Below, piece by piece: positions 46,519 through 54,694 of a stretch of DNA of 64,000 nucleotides. The notes below the pieces were generated by a model that saw nothing but the letters and a program-made list of their open reading frames with translations, was not told the origin of the DNA and searched no databases. The stretch is from Nitratireductor sp. XY-223 (GTDB lineage: Bacteria; Pseudomonadota; Alphaproteobacteria; Rhizobiales; Rhizobiaceae), in NCBI RefSeq assembly GCF_004959855.1, contig NZ_SPNT01000003.1:124001-188000 (forward strand), read 5' to 3'. Positions within the stretch are counted from its first letter, which is position 1, and each line of letters begins with the position of its first letter. The translations under genes and the position numbers were made by a program.

Positions 46519-47977
46519 CCTGGTCATTGGGATTGACGTTGGAACGACGGCGGTCAAGGCGGGCCTGCTGGATTCGACGGGTGTCCTGGTGGACTACTTT
46601 TCCGCCCCCTATGCAACCAGCCGGCCGGATAGCGCCCTGGTCGAGCAGAACCCGGAGGACTGGGTTTCGCTTGTGTCGGCTTCGCTCGAGCGGTTCGCGG
46701 CAAAGGACCTGCCGATTGCCGCCATAGGGCTTTGCTCGCAGGTCAATACCCATGTCTTCGTCGGTGCGGACGGTGCGCCGCTTTTTCCCGCCATTGTCTG
46801 GCAGGACGGCCGCGCCGGCGCCGAAGCAGCCGAGCTTGACGCCCGCGTTTCGGACAAACAGCGGATTGCCTGGTGGGGAGCGCCGATGCCGATCGACGCC
46901 AGCAACGCGCTGGCCCGGATGCTCTGGATGGCGCGCCACAGGCCGGATGTCTGGGAAAAGACCAGGTATGTGATGCTGCCCAAGGACTACTGTATCTTCC
47001 GGCTGACGGGCGAGTTGACCGCCGATCCGCTGTCCAACATCGGTCTTGTGGGGCAATCGCTTGACTATGTTCCCGACGCGCTGGAGCTGGTGCCCGGAGC
47101 GGCCGAGCGCCTCGTCCCGCTCAGGGACATGAAATCGCTGGTCGGCCGCGTGCGCCACGGATCGGCGGCCGGCATACCGGTTGCCAATGGCACCATGGAC
47201 GCCTGGACGGGATTGCTCGGTTCCGGCGGCCATGCCGACAGGACCACCGTCTATCTCAGCGGCACCAGCGAAATCCTCGGCATTACCAGCCGGACCGTCA
47301 AGGCGACGCCGGGTGTCGTTGTCTTCCCGGAATACCAGAACATTCGCCTGCATGCCGGTCCCACCCAGTCGGGTGGCGCTTCGCAATTGTGGTATTGCGG
47401 GCTGCAGGGACTTCAGCCCGACGAGATGGCCGCCCTGGCGGCGCGCTCGGATTTCGATCGCCCCGCGCCCATTTTCCTCCCGCATCTGCACGGCGAGCGG
47501 GCACCGGTGTGGAACGCGGATGCGAGGGCCCTCTTTCTCGGGATCGAGGAACGCACATCAGGCGCGGACATGGCCCGCGCGGTCTATGAGGGCGTGGCCT
47601 TTTCCGCCCGGCTGCTGTTGCAGAGCCTTGAGGCCTCCGCCGGGATTGAGAACGATGCCATCAATTGTGGCGGCGGAGGCTTCCAGACAGAAATCTGGAA
47701 CCAGATCCGCGCCAACGTGCTCGGCCGTCAGTGCCGCAGACTGGCGGTCAAGGATCCGGGCGTTCTGGGTGCGGCCGGGCTGGCCGGCTGGGCGATCGAA
47801 ATGCATCCGGACCTTTCGGCGATCTTCCGGCAGATCACGCGTTTCGATCGCACCTACGAGCCGGATCCCGAGATGCATGCATTGTATGACCGTCTTTTTT
47901 CGATCTATGTCGATGCAATCGCGGCCAACGCCGAACTTTGCCGGGCATGGTTGAACGCCGATGCCGGGCGCGCCTGA
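46508..47977 (+). CDS. FGGY family carbohydrate kinase
   Basis: This 489-residue kinase of the xylulokinase-like branch has VIGIDVGTTAVKAGL at the N-terminus, IVWQDGRA, the catalytic Asp231 in NGTMDAWTGLLGSG, YLSGTSEILG and the late INCGGGGFQTEIWNQI nucleotide-binding motif. It phosphorylates a sugar or polyol with ATP in the cytosol. The start at 46508 is preceded by AGGTGA and overlaps the aldolase gene, which indicates coupling. The substrate is not readable from sequence; xylulose is only the nearest family name. Confidence 0.92.
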   Translation: MEGDLVIGIDVGTTAVKAGLLDSTGVLVDYFSAPYATSRPDSALVEQNPEDWVSLVSASLERFAAKDLPIAAIGLCSQVNTHVFVGADGAPLFPAIVWQDGRAGAEAAELDARVSDKQRIAWWGAPMPIDASNALARMLWMARHRPDVWEKTRYVMLPKDYCIFRLTGELTADPLSNIGLVGQSLDYVPDALELVPGAAERLVPLRDMKSLVGRVRHGSAAGIPVANGTMDAWTGLLGSGGHADRTTVYLSGTSEILGITSRTVKATPGVVVFPEYQNIRLHAGPTQSGGASQLWYCGLQGLQPDEMAALAARSDFDRPAPIFLPHLHGERAPVWNADARALFLGIEERTSGADMARAVYEGVAFSARLLLQSLEASAGIENDAINCGGGGFQTEIWNQIRANVLGRQCRRLAVKDPGVLGAAGLAGWAIEMHPDLSAIFRQITRFDRTYEPDPEMHALYDRLFSIYVDAIAANAELCRAWLNADAGRA

Positions 47978-47990
47978 TGCGGGACCACTA

Positions 47991-48040
47991 TCCGAAAACT
48001 GCTGTTTTCGACGGTTGAAATGCCGGACAGGTCCGAAAAC
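47991..48040 (+). repeat. Repeated TCCGAAAAC motif with hairpin between kinase and binding-protein genes
   Basis: TCCGAAAAC occurs at 47991-47999 and 48032-48040; the inverted copy GTTTTCG at 48004-48010 makes a perfect 7-bp stem with a TGCT loop (47993-48010). In the 127-bp gap before the ABC operon this may be a regulator site or an mRNA hairpin. There is no T run that would make it a clear terminator. Confidence 0.5.
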
Positions 48041-48104
48041 GGTTCTTCATCCGCAGGAGCGCGCCTATTCTTTCACGAACAACGACATAACCGGGAGGAA
48101 AATA

Positions 48105-49022
48105 ATGTTTGTTGCCGGAACGATCGCAAGAACCTTTACCGCGCTGGTCCTGTTTACCGGCGTGGCCATGGCCCAGAACGTCACCGTCGTCACCCCGTAT
48201 CTGGCCCAGCCCGGAACCCAGATGTACGTTGAGGGATTTCAGGCCGAAGCCGCCGACAAGGGCTGGAACGTCAATGTCATTGATACCGCCGGCGACGTTG
48301 CCGCCGTTATCAGCCGTATAGAGGACGCGGTCACGCAGAAGGTCGATGCCATCGTCATCAATGTCGATCCGGCGCAAATTGCCGCCGGTCTGGAGACCGC
48401 TGCGGCCGCCTCGATTCCGGTGATCGGCATGGACAGCGGCGCCGATCCGCTGGTCGCGACCAACGTCACCTCGAATGGCTATGCGATGGCGGCGGAGACC
48501 GCAGTCTACGTCGCCAACCGCATCGAGGGCAAGGGCCGTGTCGTCATGTTCGTGTTCGACGCCTTTCCGCCCGTGCAGATCCGCGGGGTCATCGCGGATG
48601 CGGTGTTCGGAAATTTCCCCGACATCGAGGTTATCGACCGCATCACGCCGGACGTGCAGGACGGCGGCATTGCCGACAGCCGCGCCAAGATGGAGGCCAT
48701 CCTGGCAGCCAATCCGGAGCCGGGAAGCATTTCGGCCGTCTGGGCCGCTTGGGATCAGCCGGCCCTCGGCTCGCTGCAGGCGATCGAGGATGCCGGACGG
48801 GCTGACGAGGGCATCGTGATCGTCGGTATAGACGCCAATCCGCAGGCCCGCGATGCCATTGCGGCCGGCGGCAATTTCGAGGCGTCCATTGCGCAGGACT
48901 TCATCGGCATCGGCAAGGCCACGGCGAATGCGGTATCGCGGGCCATTTCCGGAGAAGAAATTCGGGAGAAGGTGATTTACGTTCCAACGGTCCTGGTGAC
49001 AAAGTCGAATGTAGACAAGTAG
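48105..49022 (+). CDS. Sugar ABC transporter substrate-binding protein (RbsB-like)
   Basis: This 305-residue periplasmic protein has a signal peptide (residues 1-23, cleavage AMA-QN) and a type I periplasmic binding fold: VVTPYLAQPGTQMYVEGF, VDAIVINVDPAQIAAGLE, IPVIGMDSGAD and IVIVGIDANPQARDAI. Such proteins bind ribose, galactose, xylose, AI-2 or polyols. GGGAGG precedes the ATG. It begins a binding protein-ATPase-permease set and follows the FGGY kinase, so it likely delivers the kinase substrate. Confidence 0.93.
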   Translation: MFVAGTIARTFTALVLFTGVAMAQNVTVVTPYLAQPGTQMYVEGFQAEAADKGWNVNVIDTAGDVAAVISRIEDAVTQKVDAIVINVDPAQIAAGLETAAAASIPVIGMDSGADPLVATNVTSNGYAMAAETAVYVANRIEGKGRVVMFVFDAFPPVQIRGVIADAVFGNFPDIEVIDRITPDVQDGGIADSRAKMEAILAANPEPGSISAVWAAWDQPALGSLQAIEDAGRADEGIVIVGIDANPQARDAIAAGGNFEASIAQDFIGIGKATANAVSRAISGEEIREKVIYVPTVLVTKSNVDK

Positions 49023-49082
49023 GCTCCTTGCCGATCCTGGCGGACCCCGGCCGGGGTCTGCCCCGTTCCGGAGGATGCGGCG

Positions 49083-50582
49083 ATGCATGAGCTTTCCATC
49101 CGCAATCTGTCGAAATCCTTCGCCGGATCGCCAGCGCTGGCCGATGTGAGCCTGGATCTGCGTGGTGGCGAGATCCATGCCCTGATGGGAGAGAACGGCG
49201 CCGGAAAGAGCACCTTGATCCGCATCCTCGCGGGGGTCGAGACCGCTGACGCGCTGGAACTGGAGAAGGACGGCCGCCGGTTGCCGCTCGCCAATGCCAA
49301 AAACGCCTATGACGCCGGCTTCCGCTTCATCCACCAGGAACTGAACATCGTCCCGCAGCTCTCGGCGGCTGAGAACATCCTACTCGGTCTGCCTTATCCG
49401 AGCCGCTTCGGGATCGCGGTGAATTGGAAGGAACTCAACACCCGGGCCAGAAACGCCTTGTCGCGCCTTGGCATCGACCATATCGAACCCGCACGGCAGG
49501 CAGCGCGTTTCAATACGGGCGATCAGATGCTCATAAAGATCGCAAGCTGCCTGGTCGACGCCGAGGGCATGACCGCCGATCTTTATGTATTTGATGAGCC
49601 GACGGCCGCATTGACCGGCGAGGAATCGGAAAAGCTGTTTCGCGTAATTGCCGGTTTGAAGGAAAGCGGCGCCGCGGTGCTGTACGTTTCCCACCGCATA
49701 AACGAAGTGATGCGGCTGTGTGATCGCGTCACCGTGCTTCGCGACGGCCGCAATGCCCTGACGGCTCCGATTTCCAGGACCGGCAAGGAGGAGATCATTA
49801 TCGCGATGACCGGGCGGTCCGTCGAGGACATGTATCCGCCGCGTTCGCGCGCCATCGGCGCGGCGGTGGCCTATGCGGCATCCGGTGTATCGACGAAAGA
49901 GGTGTCGGGGCTCGAATTCGAATTGCGCGCCGGCGAGATACTCGGCGTCGCCGGCCTGGCTAATGCCGGGCAAAGCGGGGTGTTGCGAACAGTCATGGGG
50001 CTGTCGGAGCCACGCCAGGGACGTCTTGAGTGCCTCTCGGGAGCCGCGCCGAAATCGCCGTCAGAGGCCTGGAAGAGCGGGATTGCCTATATTCCGAGGG
50101 AACGAAGGGGCGAAGGACTGATGCTCCAAATGCCGGTGCGCGACAATGCCGTTCTGCCGCATCTCGACACATTAAGGCGGCTGGCGTTTCTTGCGGACCG
50201 GCGCGGCGAGCAGGCGATGGCGCACAAGACATCCGAATATGTGCGCCTGAAGGCCGCCGGTCTTTCGCAGCCCGCCTACCAGCTTTCCGGCGGCAACCAG
50301 CAAAAGGTCCTGTTCGCGCGGGCGCTTGGCAAGACGCCATCGATCCTGGTTCTCGATGAGCCCACACGGGGTGTCGATATCGGCGCCAAATACGATATCT
50401 ACGCGCTTGTCCGGGAGCTGAGCGAGGCCGGGTGCGCGGTTGTGATGACTTCGACCGATCTGTCGGAGACCCTTGGCATGTGCGATCGCGTGCTGCTCAT
50501 GCGCGACGGCGCACAGCAGGCGATCGTCGATGCGGCAGGCCTGACGCCGGCGGACCTTCTGCGCCGGATTTATGCGTCGTGA
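49083..50582 (+). CDS. Sugar ABC transporter, dual ATPase subunit (RbsA/MglA-like)
   Basis: This 499-residue protein has two nucleotide-binding domains. The first has Walker A GENGAGKST and Walker B LYVFDEPTAAL, but its signature loop is eroded to FNTGDQML. The second has a degenerate P-loop (LANAGQSG), usual for this family, and an intact signature LSGGNQQK with VLDEPTRGVDIGAK. It powers sugar import. The permease gene begins 19 bp after its stop. Confidence 0.93.
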   Translation: MHELSIRNLSKSFAGSPALADVSLDLRGGEIHALMGENGAGKSTLIRILAGVETADALELEKDGRRLPLANAKNAYDAGFRFIHQELNIVPQLSAAENILLGLPYPSRFGIAVNWKELNTRARNALSRLGIDHIEPARQAARFNTGDQMLIKIASCLVDAEGMTADLYVFDEPTAALTGEESEKLFRVIAGLKESGAAVLYVSHRINEVMRLCDRVTVLRDGRNALTAPISRTGKEEIIIAMTGRSVEDMYPPRSRAIGAAVAYAASGVSTKEVSGLEFELRAGEILGVAGLANAGQSGVLRTVMGLSEPRQGRLECLSGAAPKSPSEAWKSGIAYIPRERRGEGLMLQMPVRDNAVLPHLDTLRRLAFLADRRGEQAMAHKTSEYVRLKAAGLSQPAYQLSGGNQQKVLFARALGKTPSILVLDEPTRGVDIGAKYDIYALVRELSEAGCAVVMTSTDLSETLGMCDRVLLMRDGAQQAIVDAAGLTPADLLRRIYAS

Positions 50583-50601
50583 ACCGGAATGCGGTGGATC
50601 T

Positions 50602-51564
50602 ATGATTAGGATACTCAAACTCTACGGCACCCTGATCGGCTTCGCCCTGATCATCGTGCTGTTTTCGGTCCTTCTGCCGGGCACGTTTTTGACGTCCGGC
50701 AACCTGATCAATATTTCCCAGCAGATCAGCATGCTGGCCGTCGTGGCCTTCACCATGACGATCGTCATGGTGATGAACGATTTCGATCTTTCGGTCGGCT
50801 CCATGGCAAGCCTCGCGGGCGTGACGGCGGCAGTTCTATTTTCGCTGGGATATCCGGTCTATGTCGGTGTTGCAGCGGCTCTGCTCGTCGGTCTGCTGGG
50901 AGGCGTTTTCAACGGCGTTCTCGTGTCTCTCGTCGGCATCCTGCCATTTGTCGCGACGCTCGGGACGCTCACCATGTTCAGTGGCCTCGCCTTCCTGGTC
51001 AGCGGCGGCCGGACCATATTCGGACGCGACATACCAAGTGAATTCTCCGGGTTTGCGCGCAGCGGCGTGCCCCTCGATTCCGTCGGTCTGGACGGGCTGA
51101 AACTGCCTTTTCTCAGCCTTGTGGCACTGGTCGTGCTTGCGGTTGTCTGGTTTGTGCTGGAGCAGACGACCTATGGACGGCGGCTTTATGCGATCGGAGG
51201 CAACAAGGAGGCCGCGCGGCTGGCGGGCGTGCGGGTCAAGTCGCTGCGCCTGTCGGCATTTGCGTTGACCGGGCTCGGCGCGGCCATCGCCGGCCTGATG
51301 TATTCGAGCCGTGTCGCATCGGCAAATCCGACACAGGGCAGCGGCCTCATGCTGGACGCGATCGCCGCCGTATTCCTGGGCATGACGATGAGCGAGGAAG
51401 GCGAACCGCGCGTTCAACACACTTTGGTCGGTGTGCTTATCCTCGGCGTGCTGGACAACGGCCTCACCCAGCTCGCCGTCGACAGCTACATCCGCGAGAT
51501 CATGGTCGGCGCGATCGTCATCACCGCAGTGGCGTTTTCAAGCATTACCAAGCAGGGAAGATAG
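50602..51564 (+). CDS. Sugar ABC transporter permease (RbsC-like)
   Basis: This 320-residue integral membrane protein has about nine helices and the family motifs MNDFDLSVGSMASLAG and YAIGGNKEAARLAGVRV (the ATPase-contact loop). It forms the channel for the importer. GGTGG is five bases before the ATG at 50602. It closes the island; its stop is three bases from the stop of the convergent esterase gene. Confidence 0.93.
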   Translation: MIRILKLYGTLIGFALIIVLFSVLLPGTFLTSGNLINISQQISMLAVVAFTMTIVMVMNDFDLSVGSMASLAGVTAAVLFSLGYPVYVGVAAALLVGLLGGVFNGVLVSLVGILPFVATLGTLTMFSGLAFLVSGGRTIFGRDIPSEFSGFARSGVPLDSVGLDGLKLPFLSLVALVVLAVVWFVLEQTTYGRRLYAIGGNKEAARLAGVRVKSLRLSAFALTGLGAAIAGLMYSSRVASANPTQGSGLMLDAIAAVFLGMTMSEEGEPRVQHTLVGVLILGVLDNGLTQLAVDSYIREIMVGAIVITAVAFSSITKQGR

Positions 51565-51567
51565 CCG

Positions 51568-52809
51568 TCAGAGCCCCATGCAGTTGGCGTAGAACGTGGT
51601 CGTCGCCGGCCAGTCGGAAAAGACGCCGACGACACCCACCTGACGGGCGAGCACGTCAAGAAGCACAAGCGCGTCGCCGTCGTTCCGTGTGATGTCGCCG
51701 ATGGTCTGGTAGTACCAGCCGCCGCCGGACGAGAGCGGCCCGGACCGCTCAAGCGTCCAGGTGATGATGTCGAGGCCGGCATCCCTGGCCGCGACCGCAT
51801 AGGCCGACGGAACCGGTTTTCCGTCGTCGCCTTTCGTCACCAGCACCCAGAGCGGCGGTGCGATATATTTGACGCCCATAGCCGCAAGCGCATCCATGGA
51901 GGGGTTCCAGGTGTTCGGATCCTGCGGATCGAACGCGCCGCGACTGAAACGGCCGTCGAGGAGGACGGCCTGTACGCCGAATTCCGGCTCGTTTTTGATC
52001 CAGTAGGTGACATCCGCCGGATTGAAAGACTGCGCGAAGACGCGGCTTGCTGGCACCTGCGCTTCCTTGTAGGTGTCGATCATTTTCTGGGCATATTGTT
52101 CCTGGGTGAAATCGCCCTCATAGGGCATGTCGACCGAGGGCGACTTGAGTTCGGGCGTATGCTTGACGCCGAGTTCCTCGAAGAGCGCGATGGATTCGGC
52201 AAGCGTCAACAGCCGCCCGCCCGTCGTGTAGAGATCCGTCCGCCATTTCGCCAGGCCGCCGACATATTCCTCGACCGTCGTCGCGTTCCTGTCGGCGGAT
52301 TCCATCTTGCCGGTCAGTTGGCGGTACTGTTCGAGCGTAATGTCCGATGTGCAGCATCTGGCCTGCGCCGGTTTGCCGCCGGCGGAATCGGCCGGCGTAA
52401 ACGGCACGCTGCAACTCGCGGCGATTTCCGGCTTCAGGAGTATATCGGTGGTCGTGTGCAGGTCGCATTGCGAATGGCGGCACACCAGCTCGCGGTCCTT
52501 GGTAAAGGTGACGTCGCATTCGAGGATACCGGCGCCCATGCGGGCCGCGGCGCGGTAGGACTGCTCTGTGTGCTCCGGAAACTGCAGCGGTGCGCCGCGG
52601 TGGCCGATCGAGAACTCGCTCTTGAAGAACGGCCCTTTCTCGCAGGCTTTCAGCGCTTCCTTCAATTCGCCGTCATTGAGACTGTCGAGCAGATAGAACG
52701 GGCGCGGACCGAGATGGACATTTGCTTGGTGCTCGTCGGCAATGGCCGGTGCGGCAAGATGCAGGAACAGGATGCAGGTCAGGCTGACGGGCAGAAATGC
52801 GAATTTCAT
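51568..52809 (-). CDS. Glycerophosphodiester phosphodiesterase, exported
   Basis: This 413-residue protein has a signal peptide (residues 1-25, ending APAIA) and the GDPD motifs [18 protein letters not shown] and [19 protein letters not shown], with catalytic His pair and metal-binding Glu/Asp. It hydrolyses glycerophosphodiesters to glycerol 3-phosphate in the periplasm. A cysteine-containing insert (about 120-155) is longer than in GlpQ. The start at 52809 has AAGGA six bases upstream. Confidence 0.9.
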   Translation of the reverse strand: MKFAFLPVSLTCILFLHLAAPAIADEHQANVHLGPRPFYLLDSLNDGELKEALKACEKGPFFKSEFSIGHRGAPLQFPEHTEQSYRAAARMGAGILECDVTFTKDRELVCRHSQCDLHTTTDILLKPEIAASCSVPFTPADSAGGKPAQARCCTSDITLEQYRQLTGKMESADRNATTVEEYVGGLAKWRTDLYTTGGRLLTLAESIALFEELGVKHTPELKSPSVDMPYEGDFTQEQYAQKMIDTYKEAQVPASRVFAQSFNPADVTYWIKNEPEFGVQAVLLDGRFSRGAFDPQDPNTWNPSMDALAAMGVKYIAPPLWVLVTKGDDGKPVPSAYAVAARDAGLDIITWTLERSGPLSSGGGWYYQTIGDITRNDGDALVLLDVLARQVGVVGVFSDWPATTTFYANCMGL

Positions 52810-52904
52810 GGTCATTCCTTCGGCGGATTTCAGGCAGTAACTATCGTCGGCGAAACTCAGTTCAATATCCACTCTATGAACACAGTACGACGAAGCGATA
52901 ACGC

Positions 52905-53792
52905 TCAGCGCTTCCAGACAACCGAATAGAGATCGTGGCGGCGGTCGGAGAGGTTCCTGACGGTACCCTCCCGGCGCGCCCGCTCGAGCGCCTGTAGGTC
53001 GAGGTCGGCGAAGATGATGGCCTCCGCGTTCTCGCTCGCCTCGGCAGCGATCCCGTCGCGCGCGAAGGGCAGGTCGCAGGGTGTCAGGATCGCTGAGCGC
53101 GCGAATGCGCTGTATTGTTCGGGAACATTGGAAAATTGCCCCGTCATCCCGGCGGTCGCGACATAGCACTGGTTCTCGACCGTCCGCGCGGCGCAGCAGT
53201 GGCGCACCCGCCAATGTCCGTGCACGGTGTCGGTCAGGTAGGGCACGAAGAGGACCAAGGCGCCCTGGTCGATCAGATGGCGTGCGAGTTCCGGAAATTC
53301 GCTGTCATAGCAGATCATCACGCCGACCGGTCCGCGGTCCGTCTCGATGATGTCGGCCGAGCCGCCGCCTTCAACCGACCAGGCACCGGCCTCCGTCGGG
53401 GTCGGATGCAGCTTGTCGCGCGCATGGGTGCTGCCGTCCCTCGTGAACACGAATGCGGTGTTTCGGGCCGTGCCGCCCTCGTCGACCGTCAGGTGCGAAC
53501 CGGCGACGATATTAATCCCGTTTTCGCGTGCCAGCGATCGGGTGCGGTCGGTGAACGCGACGGTGTGTGCGTGCGAACGCGCCGCTACGTCCCGCGATTC
53601 GATACGTTCTTCAGAGAAAAGCAGGCACAGTGTGAAGAGCTCGGGAAAGACCACGAAGTCCGCTTCGTAGTCAGCCGCCGCGCGCACGTGGAATTCGAGG
53701 CGTTCATAAAAGCCGGCCGGATCCATGGTTCTTTCCGCGCGCCACTGCACCGAAGCGACACGGATTGTTGCGGCATCCGAAGTCATGTCCAT
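52905..53792 (-). CDS. Carbon-nitrogen hydrolase (nitrilase superfamily)
   Basis: This 295-residue protein has the complete nitrilase triad: Glu51 (VFPELFTL), Lys127 ([11 protein letters not shown]) and Cys161 ([11 protein letters not shown]). The superfamily hydrolyses amides or nitriles through a thioester; the arrangement is amidase-like and the substrate is unknown. It is 15 bp downstream of the LOG gene and likely in one transcript with it. Confidence 0.9.
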   Translation of the reverse strand: MDMTSDAATIRVASVQWRAERTMDPAGFYERLEFHVRAAADYEADFVVFPELFTLCLLFSEERIESRDVAARSHAHTVAFTDRTRSLARENGINIVAGSHLTVDEGGTARNTAFVFTRDGSTHARDKLHPTPTEAGAWSVEGGGSADIIETDRGPVGVMICYDSEFPELARHLIDQGALVLFVPYLTDTVHGHWRVRHCCAARTVENQCYVATAGMTGQFSNVPEQYSAFARSAILTPCDLPFARDGIAAEASENAEAIIFADLDLQALERARREGTVRNLSDRRHDLYSVVWKR

Positions 53793-53807
53793 CGTTCCCG
53801 TTGCAAG

Positions 53808-54416
53808 CTACATCCTGTCGATGACCTCGCGGTCACCGGCGCCCGTGCTGCCCGATTCCCACTGGCGCACGATCAGGGGGACGATCTCGGACGCGTCCGA
53901 CACGACGAGCGGTTCGGCGAGATGGGCGGAGTGCAGGAAACCCGTTGTTCCCATGTGGTTGAGGAGCTCAAGCAGCGGGTCCCAGAAGCCGGCAATATTT
54001 GCCAGCACCATCGGTCTCTTGTGCCGGCCGAGCTGCGACCAGGTCATGATTTCGATGATTTCCTCGAGCGTTCCGATACCGCCGGGCAGGGCGACGAAGG
54101 CGCCCGATTTCTCGAACATGGTGTGTTTGCGCTCGTGCATGTCCCGGGTCACGATCAGTTCGTCGAATGAGAGCTTCTTTCCGTTTCCCGCCTCGCGGCT
54201 TTTTAGGAATTCCGGAATGATCCCGGTCACCAGGCCGTTCCCGCTGATGACCGCCCCGGCAACCGCACCCATGATGCCGTGGGTCCCGCCCCCGTAGATG
54301 AGCCGGATGTCGTTTTCGGCAATCGACCTGCCGAGCGTTACGGCCGCCGCTTCGAACACCGGATCATTGCCGGCCTGGGAGCCGCAATAGACGCAAATAG
54401 ACCGATTCTCCGCCAT
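53808..54416 (-). CDS. LOG family protein (cytokinin riboside 5'-monophosphate phosphoribohydrolase type)
   Basis: This 202-residue Rossmann-like protein has the LOG motif PGGIGTLEE (111-119) and SICVYCGSQAG at the start, with GGGTHGIMGAVAGAV. LOG enzymes cleave ribose 5-phosphate from nucleoside monophosphates; in plant-associated bacteria this can release active cytokinin, but most bacterial copies act in general nucleotide turnover. The ATG at 54416 gives the canonical length. It is divergent from the LysM gene. Confidence 0.92.
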   Translation of the reverse strand: MAENRSICVYCGSQAGNDPVFEAAAVTLGRSIAENDIRLIYGGGTHGIMGAVAGAVISGNGLVTGIIPEFLKSREAGNGKKLSFDELIVTRDMHERKHTMFEKSGAFVALPGGIGTLEEIIEIMTWSQLGRHKRPMVLANIAGFWDPLLELLNHMGTTGFLHSAHLAEPLVVSDASEIVPLIVRQWESGSTGAGDREVIDRM

Positions 54417-54694
54417 GGCACCGAACAAGCATGGCAGGCCCGGACAGGTCAAGCCGTTGCCGCAACCGCACAGCTGATGCTTTTTTGTCGATAACCGGTG
54501 TGTTCTTGCCGCGAACGCGGCCCAAAACCGTGCAAATGCTTGTTTGGGTGCTGCAAAAGTTCTAGTTTGGCGGCGATTTTCGGGGTTCGGCACTGCGCAC
54601 GTGGTGCATGCGGCGGGAAAATCGATACAGGGGGCGGATGGGCGCGATCCGCGAGCGTGCTGCATTATTTATGCCGCGCCGACTGGAGTATGAA

